Assembly: GCF_000986865.1 (NCBI RefSeq)
Contig: NZ_LAVS01000004.1
Location: 1-64,000, forward strand
Reading direction: 5' to 3'
Length of the DNA stretch: 64,000 nt
Origin: Rheinheimera mesophila
GTDB taxonomy: Bacteria > Pseudomonadota > Gammaproteobacteria > Enterobacterales > Alteromonadaceae
Shown here piece by piece: positions 1 to 9,312 of this stretch. The notes below the pieces were generated by a model, which saw only the letters and a program-made list of their open reading frames with translations, did not search any database and was not told the DNA's origin. How positions within the stretch are numbered: the stretch's first letter is position 1; every line of letters starts with the position of its first letter. The translations under genes and the position numbers were made by a program.

Positions 1-2454
1 CATAAAGAGCTGTTTGCCCATCAAAAAGTTGATTTATTTCAATCGCCTGACACCAGCCATTTATTAGGTCAGTTGCAGGACGATATTTTGCAGCTACGCT
101 CCATCAGCGAAACCCAAAGCCAGTGGCCGGCTTTAACCCCTGAAGCGGCGCGCAGTATTAGCTTTCAAAAAGCCCATAGCCCACTTCGCGAAGTGGAAAT
201 TCTGCATGATCACCTGCTTCAGCTTTTTGCAGAGAACCCAGAGCTGGGCGCCAAAGATGTGATGGTGATGGTGCCGGACATCAACAGCTATGCGCCTTTA
301 ATTGAAGCTGTGTTTGGCAAAGTAGCACCGGGTGATTTGCGCTCTATCCCTTACAGTATTTCCGATCAACACAGCAAAAAACAGCAGCCTTTGTTGCAGG
401 CGCTGGAGGTGTTGTTGAGTCCGGAGCAACAACGTTTAAACGCCAGTACTGTGTTCGATATGCTGGATATCAGTGCCTTACAGCAGCGTTTTGGCTTAAA
501 AGCCGCGGCCTTACCCAAAATTAAGCAGTGGATTGAGGGGGCTGGTATTCGCTGGGGGCTGGATCAGCAGCATCGTCAGCAGTTGGGGTTGCGGCATAGT
601 TTTGAGCAAAACAGTTGGCTTTTTGGTATCCGCCGTATGCTACTGGGGTATGTGGCAGGGGATACAGCGCCGTGGCAAGGTATAGCGCCTTATGCCGATG
701 TAGCTGGTTTAGAGGCGGCCGAACTTGGTCCTGTGCTGGTACTGCTGCAAAAAATCGACGAGCTGTGGCAGCAATTGCCAGTAAAACGCAGTCCAACCGC
801 CTGGTATCAGCTTTTTACTCAGTTGCTGCAGGACTTTTTTGCGCCGGATGAGCTGGAAAGCCAGCAACTGGTGCAGCAATTACAGCAGCAACTGCAAAGC
901 TGGCTTGACAACACCACAGGCGCTGACCTTCACGAAGAATTGAGTGTACAGATTGCCCGCCAGGCCTTGTTAGAACCAGTGCAGGCCGGTGGTTTACAAC
1001 AACGCTTTTTCAGTGGCCGGGTAAACTTTGCCACCTTGCTGCCGATGCGTTCTATTCCTTTTGCAGTAATTTGTTTGCTTGGTATGAACGATGGCGCTTA
1101 TCCGCGGGCCCAGCAGCGGCAGGATTTTGATTTGATGGCGTCGGACTATCGCAGTGGCGACCGCTCGCGCCGTGATGATGACCGTTATTTATTGCTCGAA
1201 GCTGTATTGTCGGCCCGCCAGCAGTTGTATATCAGTTGGGTGGGCTTTAGTGTGTTTGATAACAGCGCGCGTGCGCCTTCGGTGTTGGTCAGTCAGCTTA
1301 GGGATCATTTATCGGCGGGCTGGGTTATGCAGGATGGCTCTGATCTTTTAAAGCAAATCACAGTTGAGCATCCGTTACAGCCTTTTAGCAGGCGTTACCG
1401 TGAAGCAGGCTCTGGCCTTGTCAGCTATCAGCAGGAGTGGGCCAGTTTGCATCAAAAAGTCGTTGCTGCACCAAAAAATGAGTCTTTACCCAGCCTTAGC
1501 GATTTGCACTGGAACTTAAAACAAGCCGCCGATTTTATCCGTGAGCCGGTGCGGTTCTTTTTCCATGAACGTTTAAAAGTACGGCTGGAGTTGCCTGAGC
1601 TGGCCAGTATTAACGATGAAGTGTTTGCGCTTGATCCGCTGGAGCGCTGGCAAATGCAGCAGCAGTTAGTGGCACAGTTAAAACCTAATATTGAACAAGG
1701 CCAAAACTGGCAACAACAGACAGAGCAACAGCTAGAATTATTCCGGCTGCAAGGCCGTTTGGCTGTAGGCTCTGGTGCTGTGTTAATGCAGCAGGATTTA
1801 ATGGCAGGGCTTGAAGAGCTGGCCATTGGCTATCAGCAGTTTTTAAGCGCTTTTCCAACAGTGGACACAGGCTTTTATCCGCTGCGTTTTGTCAGTCAGC
1901 ACGGCGAGCTGGCCGAACATTTAACCGGCTTCAGACGCAGCAGTGACCATCAGGCTCTGGCTTGTGCCGAGTTATTACCTGTTGCATTAATTAAAGACCG
2001 TAGCATCAACTGGCGGCATGTCATAGCGCCTTATCTGAAGTTGCTGCTGTGCTGTGCCAATGGGATGCCACTAACGCTTTATCTGCTGTCTCGCGTTGGA
2101 CAGCTCGTGCTGCACCCCATTGAAAAACCACAGGCAGAACAGCAGCTTTCTCAGATCCTGCAACTGATGCAACAAGGCTTATCCGAACCTTTGGCGCTGG
2201 AATTTAATGTGGGCGTGGAACTGGTCAAACAGTTGGAAAAAGGTGCAGCTTTGCATGACGACAAGCTGTTGGCGAAGCTGGAGCGTTTATATGAGGGCGA
2301 TGACTTCAACGCGGGTTCGGTACAACGTAGCCCTTATCTACAACGAGCATTTGCCCGGTTTGATGCGCTTTGGCAAGAAGGCCAATTCGCAGAAAACGCC
2401 AGTGCTTTATATGGACCATTGCTCGCCGTTAACTACAGCGAGGTGTCGGCATGA
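1..2454 (+). CDS. recC: Exodeoxyribonuclease V subunit gamma (RecC), 5'-truncated
   Basis: RecC is the Chi-recognising scaffold subunit of RecBCD, which processes DNA double-strand breaks for recombination. The reading frame is open from base 1, so the gene begins upstream of the window and 817 residues are visible, against about 1120 for full-length E. coli RecC. The visible part has RecC-type features: the HSPLREVEILHD segment near visible residue 60, a degenerate helicase core (VNFATLLPMRSIPF, LLGMNDGAYPR) and the C-terminal nuclease-like fold. The TTG at base 73 is inside the frame and is not a start. It overlaps recB by ATGA, so translation is probably coupled. Identity is confident from the sequence and from the downstream recB and recD. 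Confidence 0.95.
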   Translation, partial: HKELFAHQKVDLFQSPDTSHLLGQLQDDILQLRSISETQSQWPALTPEAARSISFQKAHSPLREVEILHDHLLQLFAENPELGAKDVMVMVPDINSYAPLIEAVFGKVAPGDLRSIPYSISDQHSKKQQPLLQALEVLLSPEQQRLNASTVFDMLDISALQQRFGLKAAALPKIKQWIEGAGIRWGLDQQHRQQLGLRHSFEQNSWLFGIRRMLLGYVAGDTAPWQGIAPYADVAGLEAAELGPVLVLLQKIDELWQQLPVKRSPTAWYQLFTQLLQDFFAPDELESQQLVQQLQQQLQSWLDNTTGADLHEELSVQIARQALLEPVQAGGLQQRFFSGRVNFATLLPMRSIPFAVICLLGMNDGAYPRAQQRQDFDLMASDYRSGDRSRRDDDRYLLLEAVLSARQQLYISWVGFSVFDNSARAPSVLVSQLRDHLSAGWVMQDGSDLLKQITVEHPLQPFSRRYREAGSGLVSYQQEWASLHQKVVAAPKNESLPSLSDLHWNLKQAADFIREPVRFFFHERLKVRLELPELASINDEVFALDPLERWQMQQQLVAQLKPNIEQGQNWQQQTEQQLELFRLQGRLAVGSGAVLMQQDLMAGLEELAIGYQQFLSAFPTVDTGFYPLRFVSQHGELAEHLTGFRRSSDHQALACAELLPVALIKDRSINWRHVIAPYLKLLLCCANGMPLTLYLLSRVGQLVLHPIEKPQAEQQLSQILQLMQQGLSEPLALEFNVGVELVKQLEKGAALHDDKLLAKLERLYEGDDFNAGSVQRSPYLQRAFARFDALWQEGQFAENASALYGPLLAVNYSEVSA

Positions 2455-5400
2455 GTACCGCTATAACACCAGTCATAGCTAATCTGGATTTATTGTCTTT
2501 CCCGTTATCCGGCAGTCAGTTGATTGAAGCCAGCGCTGGTACGGGTAAAACCTATACCATAGCGGCGTTGTATTTACGTTTAGTGTTAGGTCATGGCTGC
2601 ACTAAAGCCTTATTGCCACCCGATATTCTGGTGGTGACTTTTACCGAAGCTGCCACTCAGGAATTAACCGAACGTATAGGCCAGCGGTTGGCTGATGCGG
2701 CCCGTTATTTCAGGGAGCAAACAGAGCAGGCGGATCCGTTTTTACAAAGCTTGCGCAATGAGTTTACCCCAGAGCAGTGGCCGCATTGTGCCTATCAGTT
2801 AGAGCTGGCGGTTCAGTATCTGGATGAAGCAGCCATTTCGACCATTCATGGCTGGTGTAACAAAGTGCTGGCTGAATTTGCGCTGTCCAGCGGTTATTTG
2901 TTTGAACAAAATCTGGTGACAGATGTGGAGCAGTTGCAACTGGATGTGATGCGCGATTACTGGCGTAATTTTTATTACCCTTTGCCGCAAGAACATATAG
3001 CCACCGTCTGGCAATTACTGCAAAACCCTGAAACTTTGCGCAAAAAGATTCTGCCGCTCATCAGCCATCTGTCATTATTTACCGAACCTGCCGCACCTGC
3101 GGTGGTATTGCCTGAAGTCAAAGCACAGCGTCAGCAAAAGCTCGCTGAACTTAAAGCGCCCTGGACTAACTGGGTGAGCGAAATCCGTAGCTTGCTGCAT
3201 GGCGCTATTGAGCGCAAAGAGGTCGACGGCCGTAAATTACAGGCACGTTATCTCGATAGCTGGTTAGCTAAACTAGTGGCCTGGAGCAGCGACCCGGACA
3301 TGGTCGACCCGGATTTACACACAGGGCAAAGCCGCCTAACGCCAGAGGGTTTGGCTGAAGCCTTTAAAGGCCCGGTGCCATATCATCCGGCGTTTGAGGC
3401 GATGGCAAAACTGGCCGATGCATTGGCGGCTTTGCCGGATCCAGAGCAGGATTTAGTGCTGCATGCTGCTTTTTGGTTTGCCCGGCGTTTCCAACAACTG
3501 CAATTAGAACGCTCTGAACTGGGTTTTGATGAGCTGTTAAGCCGTTTGCAACAAGCACTGACAAAAGATCAGGGCGGGGTATTGGCCGAACGACTACGGC
3601 GCAAATTCCCGCTCGCGCTGATTGATGAGTTTCAGGACACCGATCCGGTGCAGTATCAGTTATTTGATGCGGTGTATCAGCTCAGTGAAAACAGAACCGA
3701 CTGCGGCATTTTGTTAATAGGCGACCCAAAACAAGCTATTTATGCCTTTCGTGGTGCGGACATTTATAGTTATTTAGCTGCCAAACAAGCCACAGCAGGC
3801 AGGCATTTTCAGTTACCAAAAAACTACCGTTCCACTCATGCCCTGGTCAGCGCGGTCAATCACTTATTTAGTTATGCCGAAAAGCGTGCTTTGGGCGCTT
3901 TTGTATTAGGCAGGCCGGATTTATTAAGTTTTTACCCGGTAAAAGCGCAGGGGCGCAAAGAAACCTTTGTCGTGGGACAACAAGCTGCCACAGCGCTGGA
4001 GTTTTGTATCAAAGCCTCCCCGGATGGCAAACCTTTTAGTAAAGGCGCCGTATTGGCAGAAATGGCACAGGCTTGTGCTGAGCAAATTGCGCTGTTTTTA
4101 ACAAGCCAGGCCGGTTTTATGCAGGACAACCAGTTAAGCGCCCTTAATACCAGCGATATAGCGGTGTTGGTCAATAACCAGCAGGAAGCCAATGCCATTA
4201 AAAAAGCCCTGGCTGAACGAAATTTAGCTGCTGTGTACTTATCCGACAAAGGCGCTGTATTTGAAAGCCCGGTGGCGCTGGATTTATTACTCTGGCTCAG
4301 AGCTTGTGCTGAGCCACAGCGCGAAGCTTTGGTACGCTCGGCGCTGTCGAGCTGGAGTTTGGCGTTAAGTTATACCGAGCTTGAGCAACTGCTGCAGGAT
4401 GAGCTGTTATGGGAGCAGCAACTGGCACGTTTTGCCAGCTATCAGCAACTCTGGCAACAGCAAGGCGTGCTGGTGATGTTATGGCAACTGATGCGTGACT
4501 TTAAGGTGGCGGAGTTTCTGCAGCAGCAAGCATCAGGCGAGCGGCTGCTGACCGATATTTTGCATCTGGCCGAGCTGTTGCAGCAACGCTCTATGGAGCT
4601 GGAAGGCCCGGCTGCGCTGATTCGTTATCTGGCTGAGCATCTGGCAGGGCAAGGTGATTTAGCGGCTGAGCAGCAAAAACTGCGCTTAGAAAGCGATGAA
4701 GCCCTGATTAAAATTGTCACTATTCATAAATCCAAAGGCCTGGAATACCCGCTGGTATTTTTACCTTTTATTGCGTTAGCCCGGCCTGTCGATGTCAGCA
4801 AAGGCCCGCTGACTTACCATCAGGATGGGGAGCTGACCGTGGTGCTGCAAGCCAGTGAGCAGCAGGCCCAACAGGCTGAGCGGGAACGTTTGGCCGAAGA
4901 TATGCGTAAGTTGTATGTGGCCTTAACCCGGGCCCGGCATTATTGCTGGGTGGGGTTAATGCCGGTCAAAGAGCAAAGCGCGATAGGCTATCTGTTATCT
5001 GACGATGCTTTGGTATCGCCTGTAGCTTTGTTGGAGCAGCTACAGCCTTTGCTTTCACAGCCAGAGATCCGTCTGGCCGACAACTTATCAGAACAGCGCA
5101 CTCTGGTTTCAGTCCAGGATCAGTCCGGTGAGCTATTGCCTTATGCCCAAATGACTCGTTCAGTGAGAGAGCTGTGGTGGATAGCCAGTTACAGTGCGTT
5201 ACTGGAGCAGCATCAGCAGGACAGTAAAGCCGCAGAGCTTTTTCAGGAATTACAACAAGAATTAGCCGCTGAGCAACTGCAGGCTGAGGTTGAACCCAGC
5301 GAAGCAAAAACTCTGACCTTTGCTCAAGGCTTTGTCCGTGGCAGTCAGGCCGGTACTTTTTTGCATGATGTGTTGGAGTGGGGCGCAGATCAGGGCTTTG

Positions 5401-6143
5401 ATCGCCTGGCGCACCAGCCGGACTTATGGCAAACCGCTCTTGAGACTTTATTGCAAAAATACGGCTTAGTGCAGCCACTGTCAGATGGCAGATGGCAAAT
5501 CCGCTACTGGGCGGAGCAACAAGCACCTTATCCTGAAACCGACCACCTAAACGCAGCGACAGAGCCGTTGCAGCAATGGCTGACAGCGCTGCTCCAAACC
5601 CCATTATGGCAGGGGCAACACAGCAGTTTATCCAGTCTGCCGCAGGGCAGCTACCGTGCAGAACTGGAGTTTTGGTTAGCCGTTCAGCACTGCAGCAGCA
5701 AACAGCTTGATGATTTGGTACAGCAGTATCTGTGGCCCGAATTAGCGCGGCCAGCGCTGCGCAGCACTCAGCTACAAGGCATGCTAAAAGGTTTTATTGA
5801 CTTAACCTTAGAGCAGGATGGTCGTTATTGGGTGTTGGATTATAAATCGAACTACAGCGCAGACGGGCTGTACCACAAGGATGCTTTGATACAGCAAATG
5901 CTGGTGCACCGCTACGATGTGCAGGCTGCCTTGTATGCGGTGGCTATCCATCGCTTATTGCAAAGCCGTCTGGCGGATTATCAGCCACAACACCATATAG
6001 GCGGTGCTTTGTATTGGTTTCTGCGAGGGTGGGATGCTCCAACAAAAGGGGTGCTTAGCCTGGATATTCCGCTGGAGCTGGTGATGGCGCTGGATGCCTT
6101 GTTGCAAGGACAGTGGCTGGCGAAGGAGCGGACTGATGTCTGA
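2451..6143 (+). CDS. recB: Exodeoxyribonuclease V subunit beta (RecB)
   Basis: RecB is the 3'-5' helicase and nuclease subunit of RecBCD. The 1230-residue product is slightly longer than E. coli RecB (1180). An SF1 helicase starts with Walker A ASAGTGKT at residues 27-34, and Walker B LIDEFQDTDP lies near 390. Later motifs include the KIVTIHKSKGLEYP segment and the LYVALTRAR motif VI. The C-terminal RecB nuclease carries GFID...VLDYKSN near residues 1114-1135, supplying the Asp, Asp and Lys of the metal site. The start ATG overlaps the recC stop, and the 3' end overlaps recD by 8 bases. The ptrA protease gene found between recC and recB in E. coli is absent. Confidence 0.97.
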   Translation: MSTAITPVIANLDLLSFPLSGSQLIEASAGTGKTYTIAALYLRLVLGHGCTKALLPPDILVVTFTEAATQELTERIGQRLADAARYFREQTEQADPFLQSLRNEFTPEQWPHCAYQLELAVQYLDEAAISTIHGWCNKVLAEFALSSGYLFEQNLVTDVEQLQLDVMRDYWRNFYYPLPQEHIATVWQLLQNPETLRKKILPLISHLSLFTEPAAPAVVLPEVKAQRQQKLAELKAPWTNWVSEIRSLLHGAIERKEVDGRKLQARYLDSWLAKLVAWSSDPDMVDPDLHTGQSRLTPEGLAEAFKGPVPYHPAFEAMAKLADALAALPDPEQDLVLHAAFWFARRFQQLQLERSELGFDELLSRLQQALTKDQGGVLAERLRRKFPLALIDEFQDTDPVQYQLFDAVYQLSENRTDCGILLIGDPKQAIYAFRGADIYSYLAAKQATAGRHFQLPKNYRSTHALVSAVNHLFSYAEKRALGAFVLGRPDLLSFYPVKAQGRKETFVVGQQAATALEFCIKASPDGKPFSKGAVLAEMAQACAEQIALFLTSQAGFMQDNQLSALNTSDIAVLVNNQQEANAIKKALAERNLAAVYLSDKGAVFESPVALDLLLWLRACAEPQREALVRSALSSWSLALSYTELEQLLQDELLWEQQLARFASYQQLWQQQGVLVMLWQLMRDFKVAEFLQQQASGERLLTDILHLAELLQQRSMELEGPAALIRYLAEHLAGQGDLAAEQQKLRLESDEALIKIVTIHKSKGLEYPLVFLPFIALARPVDVSKGPLTYHQDGELTVVLQASEQQAQQAERERLAEDMRKLYVALTRARHYCWVGLMPVKEQSAIGYLLSDDALVSPVALLEQLQPLLSQPEIRLADNLSEQRTLVSVQDQSGELLPYAQMTRSVRELWWIASYSALLEQHQQDSKAAELFQELQQELAAEQLQAEVEPSEAKTLTFAQGFVRGSQAGTFLHDVLEWGADQGFDRLAHQPDLWQTALETLLQKYGLVQPLSDGRWQIRYWAEQQAPYPETDHLNAATEPLQQWLTALLQTPLWQGQHSSLSSLPQGSYRAELEFWLAVQHCSSKQLDDLVQQYLWPELARPALRSTQLQGMLKGFIDLTLEQDGRYWVLDYKSNYSADGLYHKDALIQQMLVHRYDVQAALYAVAIHRLLQSRLADYQPQHHIGGALYWFLRGWDAPTKGVLSLDIPLELVMALDALLQGQWLAKERTDV

Positions 6144-8037
6144 TTTAACACTGCAACTTGAATTACACATGCAGGGCAAAGACTGGCGGGCATTGGATAA
6201 AGCGCTGGTGACGTTTTTCCGTGAACAGCAACAGCTACCTCCTGCTCTGGCATTGTTGATTGGTCAGTGCAGTTTTGCGCTGTCGCAGGGCCATTTATGT
6301 CTGCCACTAGAGCAGATGCCGCAGCACTCAGAAGCCGAATGGCTGGCATTGATGGCACTTTATCCCGAACTGATCCGGCTGAATGAAGACAGGAACCAGC
6401 CTTTTGTTTATGCCAATCATGCCTTGTATATGCGGCGGTATTTTAGTTATCAGCAGCAAATAGCCTGCTATTTACAACAAAGCAGTGAGCGCAGTCAGTT
6501 GCTGCGTCAAACCATCCAGCCAGCGCTGCTGGATCAGCTATTGGAGCCGTTGTTTCCAGCCACAGCCACTGAACCTGACTGGCAACGTTTATCCTGCGCC
6601 ATAGCCGCCAGCAGCAGTTTTAGCGTGATCACCGGTGGGCCAGGTACGGGCAAAACCACCACAGTGGTCAAACTCTTAGCGGTACTGCAGCAATTGCAAC
6701 AGCAACGGGGCGCTGCTCCTTTGAGCATTCAACTGGCGGCTCCTACAGGAAAAGCGGCGGTCCGGCTTCGAAGTTCTATCCGCAGCGCCCTGGATAAACT
6801 ACCGGTATCGGCAGAGATTAAAGCGCAGGTCCCAACCGAGGTCTCGACTTTACATCGATTGTTGGGGGCAAGAGCGCAAAGCCGGCAGTTTAAGCAAAAT
6901 GTGTTTGAGCCCCTGGCTTTGGATCTACTGGTGGTGGATGAAGCTTCCATGCTGGATGTCGAACTGATGGCCGTTTTATTGTCCGCTTTACCTGAGCATG
7001 CCCGGTTGATTTTATTAGGAGATAAGGACCAACTGGCTTCGGTGGAGGCGGGGGCTTTAATGGCACAGCTTTGCCAATGGGCTGAACAAGGCCACTATTG
7101 GCCTCAGAGCGCAGCCTGGCTGAATCAGTTATCCCCGGCCGCTATCCCTGAGCATTTAATCAGTCAGCAAGGTAAAGCGCTGGAGCAACAAATCGGTATG
7201 CTCAGAGTCAGCCATCGTTTCGCCCCAGACAGTGGTATCGCCAAGCTGGCGATCGCAGTGAATCATGGTCAAAGTGCCGAAGCTATTGCTATTTGTCGGG
7301 CTGCCTATGCTGATCTGCAGTATCTGGAGGTTGCAGAGCCCGGCCAACTCAAAGAATTTTTCTTATCAGGCCAAAGCAAAACACAACAAGCAGATGCAGC
7401 AGGTTTTCGTTTTTATTTAACGACTGTTGCCCAAAGTCCGGCGCTGGACGCGACGGAGCAGCAGATCGATCGCTGGGCGCAGCAAGTGTTGGCAGATTTT
7501 TCCGCCTTTCAGTTATTATGTGCTGTGCGTCAGGGCCCGCTGGGCGTGGAGCAGGTGAATCTGTTGGTGGAAAAAGTTTTGCATCACAAAGGACTGATCC
7601 AGCACAGCAGCCATTGGTATGCCGGAAGACCCGTGATGGTCACGCAAAATGATTATGCGCTGGGCTTAATGAACGGTGATGTCGGTATCTGTTTATTGCG
7701 GCCCTATCAGGGTAAATGGATGCTGGCTGTCGCTTTTGCCAGCGAAGACAGCAATAAAGCGGTGCGTTGGGTATTACCTGGCCGGTTACAGCAGGTTGAA
7801 ACCGCCTACGCTATCACTGTGCATAAATCTCAGGGCTCAGAATTCCGTCATGCGGTGCTGGTGCTCCCGGACCGCTTTAGTCCAGTGTTGACCCGCGAGC
7901 TGATTTACACTGGAATTACCCGGGCGGCGAAACTTTTTAGTCTGGTGACTGCCAAACCGGACTTGTTAGCCTCGGCCATTGAGCAAAAGGTGCAACGTCA
8001 GGGCGCTGTAAGGCTGGTTGATGCAGAGCCAACGTAA
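6136..8037 (+). CDS. recD: Exodeoxyribonuclease V subunit alpha (RecD)
   Basis: RecD is the fast 5'-3' SF1B helicase of RecBCD. I place the start at the ATG at 6136, preceded by an AAGGAG Shine-Dalgarno at about 6122, giving 633 residues (E. coli 608). A longer reading from 6094 would run far into recB and lacks a ribosome site. Walker A GGPGTGKTT is at residues 167-175, Walker B LLVVDEASMLD near 267, and the C-terminal VHKSQGSEF and TGITRA motifs are present. Its TAA stop lies inside a degenerate copy of the palindromic repeat found elsewhere in the window, so the extreme C-terminus may have been set by that element. Confidence 0.96.
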   Translation: MSDLTLQLELHMQGKDWRALDKALVTFFREQQQLPPALALLIGQCSFALSQGHLCLPLEQMPQHSEAEWLALMALYPELIRLNEDRNQPFVYANHALYMRRYFSYQQQIACYLQQSSERSQLLRQTIQPALLDQLLEPLFPATATEPDWQRLSCAIAASSSFSVITGGPGTGKTTTVVKLLAVLQQLQQQRGAAPLSIQLAAPTGKAAVRLRSSIRSALDKLPVSAEIKAQVPTEVSTLHRLLGARAQSRQFKQNVFEPLALDLLVVDEASMLDVELMAVLLSALPEHARLILLGDKDQLASVEAGALMAQLCQWAEQGHYWPQSAAWLNQLSPAAIPEHLISQQGKALEQQIGMLRVSHRFAPDSGIAKLAIAVNHGQSAEAIAICRAAYADLQYLEVAEPGQLKEFFLSGQSKTQQADAAGFRFYLTTVAQSPALDATEQQIDRWAQQVLADFSAFQLLCAVRQGPLGVEQVNLLVEKVLHHKGLIQHSSHWYAGRPVMVTQNDYALGLMNGDVGICLLRPYQGKWMLAVAFASEDSNKAVRWVLPGRLQQVETAYAITVHKSQGSEFRHAVLVLPDRFSPVLTRELIYTGITRAAKLFSLVTAKPDLLASAIEQKVQRQGAVRLVDAEPT

Positions 8038-8149
8038 TTGGTGTTGCCAGGGGGCGACAAGCGCGTGAGCTCCCGATAGCCTGGTTGTTTGTCTGAATCG
8101 GGGCAGAGTTCGCTGTTAACCAAGCTATAGCTTCAGAGGCGAGAGGTAT
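8034..8149 (-). repeat. Degenerate full copy of the ~120-bp palindromic repeat, reverse orientation
   Basis: Read on the plus strand, this stretch aligns over its full length with the reverse complement of the repeats at 9052-9301. TAATTGG-GTTGC at 8035-8046 matches the repeat end. GGCGACAAGCG at about 8053 matches the arm, and GGGGCAGAG then CAAGCTATAGCTTCA near 8099-8135 match the other arm. Many substitutions and small indels mark it as an old copy. The first bases include the recD stop codon. Alignment was by eye. Confidence 0.7.
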
Positions 8150-8234
8150 TAAAGGTTGCATCTTTAGCCCGGACGTTGATAATAACGCGCTCCGGCAGGG
8201 CCTGGCTTGCCTGGAACACACTAAGGGAGTTGTC

Positions 8235-9050
8235 ATGGATTTTTGGTTGTTAGTAAAAGCTTTTGTTCTGGGTATTGTTGAGGGGTTGACTGAGTTTTTG
8301 CCCGTATCCAGCACAGGCCATTTGATTGTCGTCGGGGATTTGATTGGGTTTTATAATGAAGGCAAAGTGTTTGAAATTGCCATTCAGTTAGGGGCCATTC
8401 TGGCCGTGGTCTTTGAATACCGCCAGCGCTTTATCCATGTGGTCACTGGGGTCACTCATGATAAAAAAGCGCAGAACTTTGTACTGAATTTGTTCGTTGC
8501 TTTCCTGCCTGCTGCCATCATCGGCTTGTTGTTTATCAAATACATTAAGTTGTATCTGTTTAACCCTATTACCGTAGCAACCATGCTGGTGCTGGGTGGT
8601 TTGGTGATTTTATACGCCGAGCGCCGTGTTCATCAGGTGAAAATTCATGACGTCGACGACATCACCTGGAAAGATGCACTAAAAGTAGGTTGTGCACAAA
8701 TAGTCTCTATGATCCCAGGCACTTCACGCTCAGGTGCAACTATTATTGGCGGTTTGTTTTTTGGTTTTGATCGTAAAGTGGCGGCCGAGTTTTCCTTCTT
8801 TTTAGCGGTGCCGACCATGTTTGCTGCAACCTTTTACGACTTATTTAAACACCGCGATGTGCTGGCCTTTGATCAGGCTCCGATGTTTATCGTAGGTTTT
8901 GTTACTGCCTTCTTCAGTGCCTTATTGGCGGTACGTACCTTTGTCCGTTTTGTCTCGAACCACAGCTACGAGATTTTCGCCTGGTACCGTATTGCCTTTG
9001 GTTTGGTGATCCTGGCCACATGGTATTTTGGTTGGGTGAGCTGGTCCTGA
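8235..9050 (+). CDS. uppP: Undecaprenyl-diphosphate phosphatase (UppP/BacA)
   Basis: This integral membrane enzyme dephosphorylates undecaprenyl diphosphate to the monophosphate carrier lipid used by peptidoglycan and surface-polysaccharide synthesis; overexpression in other bacteria gives bacitracin resistance. The product has 271 residues, normal for the family. The two BacA signatures are intact: [15 protein letters not shown] at residues 16-30 and PGTSRSG at 161-167. Several hydrophobic helices follow. An AAGGGAG ribosome site precedes the ATG. It stands alone between recD and the polysaccharide locus and is flanked on both sides by palindromic repeats; the product of its reaction is the acceptor for WecA encoded nearby. 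Confidence 0.97.
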   Translation: MDFWLLVKAFVLGIVEGLTEFLPVSSTGHLIVVGDLIGFYNEGKVFEIAIQLGAILAVVFEYRQRFIHVVTGVTHDKKAQNFVLNLFVAFLPAAIIGLLFIKYIKLYLFNPITVATMLVLGGLVILYAERRVHQVKIHDVDDITWKDALKVGCAQIVSMIPGTSRSGATIIGGLFFGFDRKVAAEFSFFLAVPTMFAATFYDLFKHRDVLAFDQAPMFIVGFVTAFFSALLAVRTFVRFVSNHSYEIFAWYRIAFGLVILATWYFGWVSWS

Positions 9051-9051
9051 T

Positions 9052-9174
9052 CCCCTTCGTACTTGAAGCTGCAGCTTTGTTGACGGCGTTCTCTCGCCCC
9101 AGTCACATAGACAACTATGCTCCTGGGGTCTGGTTCGCTTGTCGCCGCGCTGCAACTCCAATTACTTTGGGTAT
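9052..9174 (+). repeat. ~120-bp palindromic repeat, tandem copy 1
   Basis: The element begins right after the uppP stop. Outer ends are inverted (CGTACTTGAAGCTGCAG against CTGCAACTCCAATTAC), and an inner hairpin pairs CCCCAG with CTGGGG around CACATAGACAACTATG. It differs from the next copy at only about two positions. Similar elements with the phrase CCCCAGTCACATAG are, from memory, common in Shewanella and Vibrio intergenic regions. Confidence 0.9.
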
Positions 9175-9175
9175 C

Positions 9176-9301
9176 TACTCTTCGTACTTGAAGCCGCAGC
9201 TTTGTTGACGGCGTTCTCTCGCCCCAGTCACATAGACAACTATGCTCCTGGGGTCTCGTTCGCTTGTCGCCGCGCTGCAACTCCAATTACTTTGGGTATA
9301 A
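9176..9301 (+). repeat. ~120-bp palindromic repeat, tandem copy 2
   Basis: This is a direct tandem duplicate of the preceding element, with the same outer inverted ends and inner CCCCAG/CTGGGG hairpin. Differences seen are CTGCAG to CCGCAG in the left arm and TCTGG to TCTCG in the right arm. It sits between the convergent ends of uppP and the pyruvyl-transferase gene, where paired hairpins could end transcription from either side, although no U-tract follows. Confidence 0.9.
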
Positions 9302-9312
9302 AACCAAGCCGT

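Noticed and set aside
4966-5604. 212-codon open frame on the minus strand inside recB
   Set aside because: Antisense to a well-conserved recB segment, with no ribosome site or recognisable protein pattern; long shadow frames are common here.
8922-9286. Minus-strand frames of 79 and 106 codons through the tandem repeats
   Set aside because: Their residues repeat because the DNA repeats; no start site and no conservation is expected.
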